Shown here: positions 1 to 14,000 of the stretch, in pieces
How positions within the stretch are numbered: the stretch's first letter is position 1
Layout of the letters: every line of letters starts with the position of its first letter
Notes under the pieces: generated by a model
Told to the model about the DNA's origin: nothing
The model's database searches: none
What the model saw: the letters and a program-made list of their open reading frames with translations, nothing else
Made by a program: the position numbers and the translations under genes
Source: Poronia punctata
Taxonomy: Eukaryota > Ascomycota > Sordariomycetes > Xylariales > Xylariaceae
Reading direction: 5' to 3'
DNA: 64,000 nt
Assembly (NCBI GenBank): GCA_022579005.1
Contig: MU401532.1
Location: 1 to 64,000, forward strand

Positions 1-2170
1 ATTATTTTAAGTTGCGCTTTTATTTTATAAAGTAAAATTAGTTAGTTATTTTATATTTTATACTTATATTGCATATATTTAGCTAATAAATACTTTATAG
101 TACTTAGTTACTTATAATTTTATTATTAGCTTTATTTAAGCTACCGGCTTTTTGCTACAAGAAATATGTTTTCTTACTTTATATATTAATTTATACTAAT
201 TTTTTTAAGCAATGTTAAAGCGCAAAGTAAAAGGATTTATACTATTGCTTTTGCTAAAGCAGCATAAAAAAAAAACTAAACTATTTATTAATTTGCATAT
301 AAAAAAGGCTTATAAGCGTACTATAGCTTTAATACTTATATAAAAAAAATATAAAAACGCTAAACAACGCTTATACTAATAAATTAAGTATAAAAAAAAT
401 ACGTAAAGGCAAAAAAATGCTATAGCTAGCATTATTAATAAAGCTACTGCATTTATAATAATTTATAAAAAGGTTAAAGCTATATAGTAAGTTATATACT
501 TTACTTATATACTAATTTATACTAATTTATTAGCTGCTTTTAAAATAAACACCTAAAGCAAATTGCTTAAAAAAATAACATTTTTTATAAGCCTACTACC
601 TTTAAAACTAGTTTAAACTTTTAATTAACTAGTATTTAAAATAATAATGTTATTATTAAGTTCTTAGTAAAAAAAGGCATAAGTTTTATTATTAACTTAA
701 AAAATATTATTAAAAAGTTTAATATACTAAAAAATAAAAGCGTTTTATATAATGCTTTTAATAATTAATAAAATAATAAGTAGTTTAAACTAATAAAGCA
801 AATTATTAAGTATGTGCAAAACTAAGTAACTTATTTAGCTTAAAATATTATTAAATATAAAAAAGTATATATTTTAAATAGTACTACTTATAAAAAGCTT
901 AAATATAATATAAAAAAAAAAGTTAAAAAAGTAATACTAACTAATAATTAATTTATATTAAAAACTTTGCTAACTTATTATTATATAGCAACTTTTTATT
1001 ATTTTCCTTTGCTTAAACGCTTAAAAAGCTAACTATATAAAATAGCGTCTTATTATTAATAATATATTTAATAAAGTAGTTTAATATATTTACTATTTAT
1101 TATAAAATAGGAAATTTTTGCAAACTTACTTTTAAACTATGCTTATAAAGCATATTTAGCATATAAGTATTTGCTTATTAAATTTAATGCATACTAATTA
1201 TATATAAAACCTTTAGTATAAAAGCTATATAGTATAAAAAAACTACTATATTAAAGCTTTAAAAACTTTTTACTATAAAATCTAACTTTAGCGCTACTAA
1301 TTAGTAATTATTTTTTTTTTAGTTTAAAAAGTAGTAAAAAACAAAAACCTTGCTTTTTAAGCAGTTATATATTATTTAAATAAAAAAAGCTTGCTAATAT
1401 ATATATTATTTACTTTAACTAAGCATAATATGCTTTACTAAATAATTAGCTATACTTTATTTAAAGTTAATAATTAAAAAAAGCTTTTTTTAAAAGCAAG
1501 CTAAGCAATTGCTTAAATTTGCAAACAAAAACTATATATATCTTTATATTTTAATATACTAATTATATACTAATTATTATAAAGTTTGCAAACTATATAC
1601 TTTATTTTTAATAAAAGCTAAAAAGCTAAGTATTAGCTTTTTATAGTTAATAAGTACTTAGTTTAATAAAGTATTTAGTACGCTTACTATAAAAGGTATG
1701 CTTTTAAAAGTTTTTAATTAAGGCTACTTTATAAAAAACTAGGACTAAAACTTAAAAAACTACTTATTACCTAGTTAAAATAACTTTTAGTATAAGTAAA
1801 ACAAAGTAACGTATAAAAATGCTATAAGACCTAAATAAAACGTTACTATAGCGTTAGTATGTTTGCTTAATTAAAAAAATAAAGTACTTACTTAAGTATA
1901 AAAAAATTACGTTTAAGATTTTTAATTAAGCTTTTGCTTTTTAGCTACTAGTATACTGCTTAATATTAAATTAATTATAATATTTACTATAACTAAAATA
2001 TATAATATAATAAAGTTTTTAAGTAAAAATATATATATAGCAAAAAATTGTTTATATATAATTTAAAAAAAGCAAGTTTAAAACTATATATTAGTTAAAA
2101 GTAAATATATAATATATTAATTATATACTAATAGCATAATTAACAGTATTAAATTTTTACTTATTTTTTT
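1..2170. repeat. AT-rich, RIP-like degraded block
   Basis: The sequence is overwhelmingly A and T, with dense TpA and stop codons in all frames and no ORF of 60 codons. Most remaining C sits in GC or ACT contexts, and CpG is rare. This is the pattern left by repeat-induced point mutation in filamentous ascomycetes (established knowledge). It is probably a dead transposon or other repeat, but the original element cannot be recognised by eye. It runs off the window edge, so its full size is unknown. A native AT-rich centromeric or subtelomeric isochore is the alternative. Confidence 0.75.
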
Positions 2171-2401
2171 ACTTATAAGCTTTTTAGCATTTAGTTATTG
2201 TTACTTATTTACTTATAAACCTTTTAGCATTTAGTTATAAGTACTTATTTACCTATAGGTTTATTAGCATTTGCTTATAAGTACCTATTTAGCTTTAGCA
2301 TTTTATTATAAGTACCTATTTACTTATAAGTCTCTTAGCATTTTGTCGTAGGTACCTATTTACTTATAAGTCCTTTAGCATTTGGCCGTAGGTACCTATA
2401 G
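2171..2401. repeat. Six-copy 40-bp tandem repeat with decay gradient
   Basis: Six units start at 2171, 2211, 2251, 2291, 2322 and 2362. Five are 40 bp and the fourth is 31 bp, lacking about 9 bases at its start. Each unit holds ACTTATAAG or a variant, then TTAGCATTT, then a block ending in TACCTA or TACTTA. The copies nearest the gene-bearing side keep GGCCGTAGGTACC. Those toward the window edge read AGTTATAAGTACT or AGTTATTGTTACT. The changes are mostly C to T and G to A, as expected of RIP spreading from the AT block. Confidence 0.85.
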
Positions 2402-5400
2402 GTCTATTTACCTACTAGGTCCTCCTTTAATAGGTCGGGTCCGGCTAACCCTACATGTTAGGTAGTCTAAAGACATACAAAGTACGAGTACAGCTTACCA
2501 AAGGTAGACTACTTACTATGTGTACAGGAGAAATATAATATAGACGTACCGTCACGTACCTGCTCACCTGGCGATGTATATTGCGGTTCTGAATAGAGTT
2601 AACATCGTGTTCAAATAGGTCAGAGAGGCCTTGCAAGGTCTCGATAGGTACCTAGTACTCAATATCTCACTCTCCTATTCAGTCAAGGAAGTACTAGCAT
2701 ACCTGATCTATCAAACAAAGAACTAGACACTTACTAGAATTGCGGACCTATGCGTGGTTCCCGCCCGGCGGCACGGCTACCGCGCCGTAGTCATACGCGT
2801 CCGATCCTATGCTCGCCGGCCTATATGGAGCCGCAACACTACAGGTCAACCAAGGGCCTGGATGGAAAGTTGGCTGTGTCGTATACCTTTGTGTCACTTT
2901 GTCCTGGTGGTAAACCGGCGTTTGTTGCTGCTAGATGTATATATAATAGTCAAGATATCTCCCAACCATACCGGTACCCCTAGTCATGTTTAAAAGATAT
3001 GTGGTTCTTGACGGTTTTCTCATCCATTGTTAAGAAAAGGAGGCAGACAAAAAAGGTGGGTAGGGAGCAGTGTACGTGGCCGCTCCCGAGAGGAGGGAAA
3101 GGAAAACGAGGGACATGAGAGAGAGTAGTCACAGGGTGGCGGTGTTTCAACTAGGCATATAGGTATACCATTTTCTAACAGCAAACATAATATCCTTTCT
3201 TGTGGGAACTTCCCCGAGCCATATATCGAATCCCGAGTCGCCGACAGCTAAGATGTTATGACTAAGACCTAATAATAGGATACATGCGTGTAGAAACAAA
3301 TATACGCTATCTCTTCATCTTAGAAGGGTGTTGATTCTAAAAGGGGGGGCTCAATGAGGAATGTGTTGTAGCAACCTCGGTATTCGGCTTGCGTGAAATA
3401 GGATGTAGTACAGAAGGTAGCCATCGAGCTACCTTTTCTTGTAGATCAGTTAATATACCTCACGAATACAATATACCTATGTCGTGTGTTCGTTTATTTT
3501 GTTCTGTACCAGTTCCCACGTAACTTGAAACTTTGTCATATGTGGTCTGGACTGTCTAGATGGACCTTTGTCAAGTACAACGGCTTTTGATAGGATTACA
3601 AGCGCGTCTCAAACAGCATGGTCATATTCCCGGAACGTAAATTGTACAGGTCTTGATGAGGCCTTAGACTAACTAAACTAAAGCGCCAGGTGAAGATCTT
3701 CGATGGCAGACAAGATCACCATGTGATAAGGAGACGTTCAATTTCAGCCCAAATCATCTTCGATCCTTCGGTTGGGCGGCCTACAACTTACTTGCCTACC
3801 AAAGTACGATAAGGAACTTTTACTTTTCCCCATATGACTTTCCTCTTGGTTAGCAGACAACATCCTAGATCTATGACAAAGACAATGACGGCCAAGATAG
3901 GTGCTTACCTACCCCTTGGGCTTGTGTAAATAGAAACGCAGGATAGGTAGGTCATCCTAAGAGACTGAAGGAACATACAAGTCTCACCGGCAACCAAGAT
4001 ATTCTCTGTATTCTTACAGGTATCCATACGCTGGTGAAAAGATGAAGTTTACATCTGCGGCCTGGTTGTATAGGATTCGGCGGCCTCTTCCGTAACCAGA
4101 TGGCGCTCTAGTAGACTACCGGCTCCCAACATAGTGTGGCTGTGAAAAAGGTTGTTCCTTTCCCCCATGTAGAAATCACCCATGAACTAAACTTAGGTAA
4201 TCACTCTTTACTTTTATTCCCAGGAACTTTCGTTGATTTAATTTTAGGCCTCGGACAGACATACGAGAATCGACGACTAATCCAAAATGCTAGGTAGCCT
4301 GTCAAAACCTTGCATTCCTTTAGCTAACAAGGGAAGTTCAGAAGTGTAAATACCTATCCGAATGGTTGAGGCGTATTTAAATTCTCCCCGGGACACGGAC
4401 AACGGAACGAGCTCGTGTTGCTACTCTGGTCCGGTGTTGTAGAAACTGCGACTGCCCCTATGAAGGAGATCTCGGATGTGATGCCACCAAGCCCGGAATC
4501 TATTCCTCTTCTGCACTTTTTCTTACCACATAGCTATGTGTGGCAGATCTGGGAAAGAAAACTAGAGTCAATAACGGGTTATCTGTCACCGAGGCTATTA
4601 GGATCTACAAAACGTCGTCGTCGCTGGATGGAGCATGATTACACATCCATTACTACTACTTGGCGTGTTACCCCGGGTACCGGAACACGTATAGGCACAC
4701 TAAGTAGGTAAACACATACATGTCTGTGCAAGCCTGCCGAGGCCCCGTCACGTTGAATACGTATGGTACTTTTTCCGCGACAGAGCCCCGTGTAAAGGGG
4801 TCGTGGGAGTTACTCTGCCGAGATAGGGCTTCGCCTCAATAGATGGATCATGGAACCCCGTTGGCGCCTGGGGAAATGTTAAATTGATGCTTGCTGGCAG
4901 GAATTCTCCAATACCTACGTGTTTGACAGTTTTATCATCCCCTGCCCCATATCTAGCTCCCTGGCACATTATGTTCCTTCTTGGCTGTCTAGACTAGCCT
5001 CGACTGGATACGAGGACCACCCTTGGAGGCCTTCACTCACCTGGTCCCGCAGGCTCCCCCTGACAGCCTTAATCTTGGCTCCTTTAGATGTACGTACGGA
5101 CACTTGGCCCTATGGACCGTTGAACAAGCTTATAGGTAGTTGCTTGCCAAGGCCCCGGTTGAACGTCAAGCATTCAACTTGATTTGTTGTATTTACGAGT
5201 ACAGCAGGTAGACCTTTGACTAGGCTCGATCGCAAAGGCATTAGCGTTTTACTGATACTCTAATTCTCTATATATATGACATGATCTAGACCCAGAAAGT
5301 GATGGGAGTGGATTGTACCTATGGTCTAAAATCAACTGGGACCGGGGATTTCATACCGGTAAATCCCGTGATACATCCGGCTTGGAGTTAGGGCTGTGTG

Positions 5401-8400
5401 CCCATAAAGGGGCCCCAAGGGAGCAAAAGCGGGCAAATCGAGATATATTATTACTTTGTGGATATGTGATTCCCTGGTGGATTGATTAGATAAAACGCGC
5501 ATGGTTTATGTAAGCACATGCATACCTAGCAGCGGTAATGCAGCTGATTTGCATTGGTGATCCATAGGGCTCGTGGTGGAGGATAAGCCACGGTATGCAG
5601 TACGGTGCACCCTAGATAAATAGCTGTCTATCTTCGGTAGGAAGAATTCCTGCTAGGATCGTCTTGGGGTTGTTTTGAAAATGGCACCCATGTAGGAACG
5701 GCAAGCATGCTTTCTTATGTCAAGAGCGGATCCAGGGGTGGACAATTACCTATGGGGGAAAATGATGAAATATTCGGGGTCACCTAGCCTGCCCCTTATC
5801 TGACTTGTTGCTCGAGTGCGTACGTGTACATCTATGAAATGCAGACCCTCATCTACCAACGTGTAAGTTGTGAAGCCCAATAAATGTCCTGTGTATGTAG
5901 GTAAGATGATGGTGATCACGCGCCATGCGTGTGTTACAAAGCGCGTTGAATTGGTGTTTTCTTTTTCTACTAGGAAAATGGTCATCCCTTCCCAGTTATT
6001 ACTCGATGACTTACATCCCCAACCGGCCATTTTGTTCCCCATCCTCGGTAACTGTGCCCAAAACTCAGCTTACCTACAAACCTACATATCCTTAGGACGT
6101 TGTCATCAAGTGTAAGTGTAACAGTTACATCTTCTTCTAAAATCTTAGCTAAACTTGAAATTATCAATATCAACCGGGCAAGAGTCTCCTCCATTGGTAT
6201 AGTTTGCTGGTATTGTTATTGCGTGACTGCCTTGTTGTCAGGTGTAGTCTCCTGCCTTGACGTCGGTAGGTTGCGGATGGGGCCCGTTCTTACCTAATTA
6301 TAAGCCCCCCCCCTATGTAAATGTACTACACGTAGTAGCCAGTACCCACTGCCCAGAGCGTAAAAGAATAATTTGACCGGTAGCTAAAGTATTCTGGGCG
6401 AGCGTAACCATAGTCGGTAAGTCCAAGCATCGAAAAAAACGACCAAGACCCATATAAGAGTATCGCTAGCACCTATTAAAATATTTCATGACACCGATTA
6501 GAGCGGTCTAGCATGGGTCAGCCCTGCCATCTGCAATGACAAAGACAATCAGTCAGCAATGGGTCCCCGCTAACCATAGGGCTACTTCAAGTGGTCAGAC
6601 GTAACAGGGACCATTGACCCGATACAAGGATCATAGGGCCAAGCAGGTCCTTTTTTAAAACAGTACATTCAGCCTCACCTAAATTTGGCCTCGAAACGAA
6701 GTACAAGAAGCTGGATAATTAAAATAGTTACATAAATATATGTCGATATGATATTTACAAAGAGAAAGATTTAGTACCCGTGATCGCATACGGCTTTTAG
6801 GAAGATTACCTCGCCGACTGGTGAATATGAGAGATGCCATAAGGCGTAGCCCTGTGGGACGTGTTAAGGAACCTTTCCCAGCCTAGGCTTTAGTCCGGGG
6901 CAGGAAAGGCAAGAACCCCATCGGTGTCTGCATGACCTTGAAAAGTTCCGGCCAATAATATACCTGAGCAGGGTACAATGGCCCGCTTTTACATATCTCT
7001 AAATCAACACGAGATGCAAAGAAAAGAACAATTCCCTAGGGTACCTCCTCCAAATCTCGAAAACTACTACCTAACCTCAACGACGTTAGGGAGCATGTAT
7101 GTGCTCGCAAAGTACTACACCAAGTGTCACACCATCCCCATATGTATGTACATGTGGCTATTAAGTTGAAAGCAATCACGATGAGATTAATATGTTGAGG
7201 CCGGTGTAGCATTAGTAGACAGGTAGTTGTTTTGTGCTCACGAAAGATCATGTTAGCACTATCACGACAGGTAAAATATCCACCGTTGCATAGCAACCCA
7301 ACCTGGAGGAAGTCAGCAGCTTCAGAGATAGGTAGGACCACTCCAGACTCTACAAGGTCCTCAAGACGGTTGATACCGACATCAAAATGCGCCTGGACTG
7401 GGTACCTATACTAAAATTCCCGGCTATACCAGATAGGTAAGTCTACATGTACAAGTATGCTCCAATGGGCTGCCTCGTGCAGTAAGTCATCATTTGTTAA
7501 TTACTTAAAATTATTATTAGTAGTCGTGGCGCATAGGTTCTGTCCACATCCAGCCTAGGGGATAACGCAGGTTGAGGAAATCGCACTAAACGGTAAGATA
7601 CGTGCCTACCTTGTTGCCGTACGTTGGGGGCATGACTTGGTAAGGACGACCTGAATGCGTAGTGTCGTCGACGTCTTAGATTCGGTGTTCCCCGAATGGA
7701 GAGGCTGAAGACTTGACACATGCAGTAGCCAGGCGTGCCAGGGTAACTAGGTCTCACTCGCAATGTACGGACGGCCCTCGGCGAGATTCCCCCACTCTCT
7801 CTTAACCTTCTTTTCACTACCTTGCGACTACCCAGGTTAGGCTACCTACCTACTTTAGGTGCTTGGCTGTCAACAAACATGATCTCAGATGGCCAACGAT
7901 GATCCTCATTCTCCGCCATTTAGGAGGAAGTACCTATCCAAAAGAACAGCGCCTAGGGCACGTTATTTTCGGCTATAGATGGGGTCCTCCGCTGCCCTAG
8001 ATTACTATCGTGCTAGCTCGCACGACTAAGACGACGCCCAGGCGCAGACGAGAGGGTCAAAGACAAGGCCGAGAATCTTGATCCCATCCCATCTGCTGCC
8101 ATGTACGACACGGCATAGGCCAGCCAGCACAACTTGGCGTGGACGAGTGACTCGGTAAGAGATCCTACAAGCTACTTACCTAGACTAGGTCCCATGTTTT
8201 CTTTAAGCCACCCAGATTCAAAATAGATGATGGCCCTGACACCTGGGATAACCTAGTAACCTACTGCAATGCATCCACCTCCCCGGTGCGCTGAAAGGAC
8301 AAGGGTTGGCCCCGTCCATGGCACCGGATATGGAGTCGGCAATTATTATAATATCAGTAATCGCAAATACACACCTCCGTACCGAAAAACTTTGTGTCTT

Positions 8401-8599
8401 CTAAGCTTCACTGCTTATGTCAACATTATTTTTTGTCAGACTATTGTTCCAAGACGTAATATCTTTTCATACGATTGCAGATACTGCTCGCCATAACTTC
8501 AGACATTGCTCTTCCCCGCCCGTTTATCTTCGGCCTCAAAACTTTCACTTCACTCACTCGCTGTTTAGCCCGCCAGAAAGCTACAATCCGCCACTCGAC
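2402..8599. other. Gene-poor region
   Basis: The base composition returns to about half GC, but there is no convincing gene. Open frames are short (up to about 118 codons), overlap on both strands, and none resembles a family I recognise. TAGGTA-type words are frequent, and TACGAGTA occurs at 2483 and 5194. Short poly-purine and poly-C runs occur (for example 6305-6313). It may hold old repeat remnants or untranslated RNA, but I see no positive evidence of either. Confidence 0.5.
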
Positions 8600-9579
8600 A
8601 TGATGGAAACATCAACAAACTCAGCTACGGCCTCAGAAGGCCAGATCCGAAAACGGAAAGGGAGGAATAGTGATATAAGAAAGGAGCAAAACAGAATCGC
8701 GTCTCGAGCTTACCGTATGTATACTCCCGCTCGTGATCTATACTTCGATAAACACACCCTCGGCCATTGGTGATCTCGCTAATGAGGTTAATAGGAGAAA
8801 AAAGGAAACAAAAGCTAGCATTGCTAGATGAGATTCTCAAATCTGATTCGCAGAACGACTCTATGAGCTCTGTCTCGGACGAGACGGAGTACAACCCGAC
8901 CACGCCCGCGCCCGATTTCGTTGGCTTGGATATCGGTAGATCCAAACAGTCGTCGCACAGTCCGGCACCGTCCTTCTACCTGTCCGCAGCCCCGGTGCTG
9001 GGTACCGTGCCCGCGGTGGCAGCGGGCGTCCAGCCGCTGCCCTCCAACGGCCCGAGCCGCAACACGGGTGCTTACGCCGGCTACCCTGTGGATGGCTACG
9101 CGCGCGAGCATGAAGGCATGCATGCTGAATACGCCCACGACCCCATCATCTCCACAGTCGGGTTGAGCCCCGGCTACGCGCCTGATCACCACCAATCTAT
9201 GGCGCAGATGCCGCCAACGCCCCTATTCTCGTTTGAAGACGAGTTTTTGGGCGAGTTTCCGGGCACTTATAACCTGCCAGACGGAAGTGTGGTCGGCTCA
9301 TCCGCTCCAGGCTACGATCCGAACATTCTCAACGCGCTGCATAGTATCTCAAGGCTCAACGACCACCAACAGGAAGAAATCTTGGTCTTCCTTCAGAAGA
9401 AGCGGAGTCTAGTGCAGTCTTCCGTGGCCGACCGTCCCTACGGCCTTGGGTATGGTGATGTTCAAGTGCCGATTCCACGTTCAAGTCCAGTACCATGTAA
9501 TACGACTCCCCCTCCCCCCTCTGAAAACCCCCAGGGCTCCGTCAGCGATGATAGGAAGTTTTCTCGTAATAACCTTTAG
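8600..9579 (+). CDS. bZIP transcription factor
   Basis: Two exons, 8600-8714 and 8795-9579, give 299 aa. The 80-nt intron (GTATGT...AATAG) splits the codon for Arg39, inside the DNA-binding region. Across the junction the protein reads RKEQNRIASRAYR followed by EKRKQKLALLDEIL, the bZIP basic signature N-x7-R (Asn31 to Arg39) and the start of a short leucine zipper. The remainder is Pro/Ser/Tyr-rich and low in order, with an acidic patch near residue 190 that could be an activation region (inference). The frame is open upstream to an ATG at 8417. I prefer 8600 because the 61 extra residues look like translated leader. A second ATG follows directly at 8603. It stands alone, with 1.5 kb free downstream. 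The fungal AP-1-like or related bZIP subfamily cannot be fixed by eye, so no target genes are proposed. Confidence 0.88.
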
Positions 9580-11075
9580 CTGACCTGGTGGTAGTTCGTC
9601 CACACGATGGCAATCATATGATTCATCATGACGGGCGGTTACCCGGGCGATACTCCCCTAAACAACATCGTTGAATGCTACAGAAGAGTTGAATTTAACA
9701 CGACCGGAACCACAAACAGCGAGTGATCGGGGAAAAGAGCGATACTCGATTACAAAGTTAGAAGCTTGCTTGCTCGAGTCGAGGTTCAACGCGCCGGGCT
9801 CGCCCACAGAAGCCTTTTCGGCTAGAACCCACCTACGAGGCAGGCTAAGGACAACATGCATCTATACGCAGCAGCAGCAATATCACCTGCTTCGGTATTG
9901 AAATACTACAAAGGGCGAAGGCCTGGCAGCAGTAGGACGTTGTCCTGCGTGGTTTGTGTTGAAATGGTTGGTTAGCTGGGTTTACGAAGCGGCGGGCATA
10001 CCAAGTCTAGGTCTCGGGCCCCTGGCGAGCTCAGGCTCAAAGTCCGCGCCCGGTTATCTTATCCCTTCCGGTCGGAAACCCGAGGAAAAGATACCATGCG
10101 CCGCCCGCTACGGCTTGGGTAGTGCAATATTCCCACTACCTAGACGATGTAAATATGTCAACCGTTGGAGCTCCTAAGACATCGAGAGCCGTGATGTCGT
10201 ACCCGTTATCGATCGGTATTATTACAAGAGTACTACGAAGGCAAGGCGTGGAGAGGAGAGTGAATATCAACAAGTACGACCGGGAAAGATGTCGTGGCTG
10301 AGATATGGACGACGCATAGGAGGAAGAGGAAGAGGAAGATGAAGAGGCGGAGACGGAGACGGAGACGGAGACAGAGACAAGGAAAGAAAGTGTGGTTATG
10401 TGGTTATACAGAATGAATAGTGGCATCTTTCATGCGGGATATTTCCCTTGCAAGACGGATCACGGATAGGAGATAGATAAACCACTACCAAGTAGAACTT
10501 GAGCTACGTAGGTATATAAGATGTATGTATAACAGGCGGATGCGCAAGGTATATACCGGTTCGATAAACTATTGCTTCCTAGTTTACAGAGTTCACACGT
10601 TAGAATAACGTTGACATTGTTTTCTACTCTACCTGTTAGATAAGTAATCAACAGTGCATGGACCCTTACTTTTTTGTAAGGATCAAGGTTAAAGGTGGGC
10701 TTGACGTTGATAACTGCGCTTTCTGTTGCTCAACGGTTTACTGATCCTTGATCCTAATAAGAGATCGCGGTACGAGTATAGTTCCCATAGCGTTTATAAA
10801 CATATCACAGTCTGTTTAGATCAAAGGAGTTTGTGGGAAGCGATACGAGATTTTGGAAAGGACATGATTCCACATTCCCTTTCTAACCTTCCTATATTGG
10901 GTATTTGACAGTCCCGCCTTGACCATGGCCATGCATGGATGCCATGCATGTGGTACACGTAAAACCAAGCATCGAATCTGTAGGTACATAAATAGCGAAG
11001 GACCCGTACAGGTACATATGCACAAATCCACCCCGGACGGACAAGACATGTACATACATGCATAAAACTCTCTTG
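9580..11075. other. Intergenic, bZIP to NOP14 3' ends
   Basis: This lies between two converging 3' ends. It contains the purine-rich microsatellite at 10318-10381, the TACGAGTA word at 10771 and an inverted-repeat-like CCATGCATGG segment near 10929-10950. Short ORFs on both strands look fortuitous. One minus-strand ORF rich in Ser/Val is only the translated microsatellite. Confidence 0.5.
10318..10381. repeat. Purine-rich microsatellite
   Basis: The plus strand is almost pure purine, first built from GGAAGA units and then from GGAGAC units. Translated on the minus strand it yields runs of Ser and Val, which explains an otherwise odd short ORF. It is a simple repeat and could adopt triplex-type structure, but no function is visible. 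Confidence 0.8.
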
Positions 11076-14000
11076 TCAACCTCTCTTGGCCGCCCGCTTC
11101 CTCGCCTGTTTCTCTCTTTCGTAAGCATTCGCCTCGCGACCTTCTTCTCCCTGGATCTCGGCCACGAGCCTCTTGTACTTCTTCTCGTACGCCGCGTCCT
11201 TTTGCTTCTTGACCTTGAGCTTCTCGCGGGCCATGAAGTTGGCGTCCTTGCGCAGCTCGCGCATGGCGCCCTTGCGCTCCTTCTTGTGTTCTGCTCTGAG
11301 CTTGGCGAGCTCGGCCCGGTCTCTGTCCGCGTCGTAATGCTTGTTGGGATCGAACGAGTCCTCGAACTTGGGAATAGATGATTTGATACTAAAGAAAAAT
11401 GGACCTGTCAGCAAATGGAAGGGTTGTGTGACAATGTCAAAGAACTTACGCAAGAGGGCGATGGTGATGTAGTTCGAGAGGTCGCCGAGCTAGCTTGGCC
11501 ATGCTGAGCATGGTCTGGAGCTTTGTCTGGAGTCTTGTAATGCGCTCAACCAGGGCTTTAGGAAACTGGGATTTGCACGGGCTTTTTGATAGGTGACCCA
11601 ATACCCGCTTCACCGGCGCAAAGGTTTCCGTAAACGAAGCTTTGCCGGCGTAAAGTTGCGAGGCTGTATCTAATAACTGCAGAGTTGTATCCAGGGTCGA
11701 GACTTTCACGGTCAAATCCTCCTTTCCGGAATTGGGCGGGGAGAAGCAATCCAGGGGTTTTAACCTCCTGACCTCCGCCTCGCGGGCACCTGCGATGCGT
11801 ACACCTGCAGCAGGCTCATGCTGCGGGAAGTTACCGAGCTTCTCGCCAGATTTCGTTGGCGCCAGGGCTACTAGTGTGTTGCTACAGAAATTCATGAATT
11901 CTGGGCAATACCGCTGTGACAACTGCAGGTAATGCAAGGCCAGAGAGGCCATGAAGGTCCCTTGGACATAGTCGACTGTGCTTCTGGGAATCTTCTGGCC
12001 CAGATATCTCGTGATTATTATCATTGCTGGCGTGATGACTTGGTGGAAGGCATCGCTGGGCGGGAAGACCATCCCGATAGCCACCAAGGTTACCACGTCC
12101 CCTGGCGTAGGTGTCAGACACCTGTCGGATATCTCGTTGATTTGAGCCCGGAACTCCTCCGAAATATCTATCGAGAATGACTTTCCGAGTGACCAGATGT
12201 CTACATCGAAGAACAGTCAGTATTCAAGCAATACCATGATTTCCAACTTGCGCATAGTAGGTTGGATGCCTATTAACCGGCACCAGAAGGGCGAATTTAT
12301 CGAGGACTTGGAAATTCACTCACGTTGTATCATCCTCTCTAGCGTGGCAAATTCCGGGGGATTTGGCGTGTTGGGGAGGTGTGCTATGGACTGTACGAGT
12401 ACCCGCGAGAAACTTGCCAGTTTTGACTTGTTTTCGCTAGCCAGCTTTGGATCGTATTGTTGCCGTATTTCCCTAATCAAAGCTGGTATCTTTTGCGAGG
12501 ATAGATTCTTGCAGATGTCGAGAAACTGCTCCAGCGTCTCGGGACAACGGGTTATCTCGCCAATCTCGTCCTTCGTCATGCCCGAGTCCGGGTTGAAAAC
12601 GGCGTCCCGTTCTTCTGCCTCGTTAAGTAGGCCGTGCGTAAATTCGTCTTCTGCATCATCCTCCACGTCTTCCTCGCCTTCAGAAGACGAGCCCTCATCT
12701 TCGGTTTCAATAGGCTCCAGCTCAGAACCGCTTGCCAATAAGTCGTCTTCCACATAAAAGTCATCCTCGTCGTCAAATCCGAGCTCCGTCGCTGTAGGAC
12801 GAGTCCGGATGCCCGGTCCAAGTTTGAAGTCGTCTATTTCCTCTTCGATGAACTCGTTTGGATGGTCTGCTGATGGCTTGGCTTCTTCGTCCATAACCTC
12901 GTCTTCGCTGTCGCTTAAGGTTTCTCCTCGCATCCGCTTTTGCCGCTTCTCCTCCAATTCCTTCAGTTTCTCCGTCTCCTTTCGAGCCTTCTCTTCTTCT
13001 GTAAGAGTCTTATCTGAGGGTTTTGCTCTGCCGTCCAGAGCAAGCTGTCGAAGGCGAATATCGTAATCACGTTCCAGCTTTTCCCTGTGGGCGTTAACCG
13101 AATCTGTGGTTGCCTCGTCCCCCCCTTTACTTTGCCGTTTGGTATTCGAAAATAAGAGAGATTGTATGCCGGAAAGTTCATCGTCGAGCTAGATGAAACC
13201 AAACAGTCAGCACGAGTGTAAGCTCTTTCGCAGATGATAAACTCACCTCTTCTCGCAGATCTTCGTCATCCTCCTTTTGCGCTTGCCTCTCGGCTTTGTG
13301 CATTTTGGATTTAGCAATAATCTCCTTGTAAATCTCTTGCTTGGTCTTCTTTCTTTCTGGTTCTTTCTCTGCATTTTCGTCCTCTTCTGCCTCTTCATCC
13401 CCATCCTCCCGCACGCGCTTCAGGCCGCGCATATTACCTTCCGACTCGTTACCGGACTCGCTACCCTCTGAAACCATCAGATCCGTTTCTTCAAAGTCAT
13501 CTATGCCACCAATAGGCAAAGCTTTCCCCATATGGGTCAAACCCCCGGCTGGATCGTCGTCTTCCAGATCGAATATCGAGGTCTTGTGGCTTTGCTTCTC
13601 TCTCACGAAACGCTGTGCCATCTTCTCTTCGTAGCTCATACTGGCGTCGTCTTCGCCGATTCGTTGATCGCGAATACCGCCCGTCTTGTTGCGCCGATTC
13701 ATCTCCACTAGAAGTGTTTGTCGCCGCTGTCGAGCTCTTGTCAGTCATTTTTGTCCGGCACCACTTCGAACAATGGAACACCCACTCTCTCCTCGCCGAG
13801 GGCCTTTGCGTCTCCAGGCCGACCCGCGATTCCTTTGGCTGCATCGCCCAAAACTGGGCGGTTACTGGTAACCTGAAATTTAGGCCCTCGAGCATTGTGT
13901 TTGAAATCAAAAGGGTTGAACTGTTCGCGAATGGCTTCCAGCGCCACAGCTCGCTTGTTCGAGTTTGCCTTTCCATTTTGGGCATTCTTTTGCCGCTGTT

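Noticed and set aside
8417..8599. In-frame extension of the bZIP protein to an upstream ATG
   Set aside because: The 61 added residues are low in conservation-like features and pyrimidine-rich at DNA level, as in a leader. The ATG at 8600 starts the typical Ser/Thr-rich lead-in to the basic region.
10136..10426. 96-codon minus-strand ORF rich in Ser and Val
   Set aside because: It is the translation of the purine-rich microsatellite at 10318-10381.
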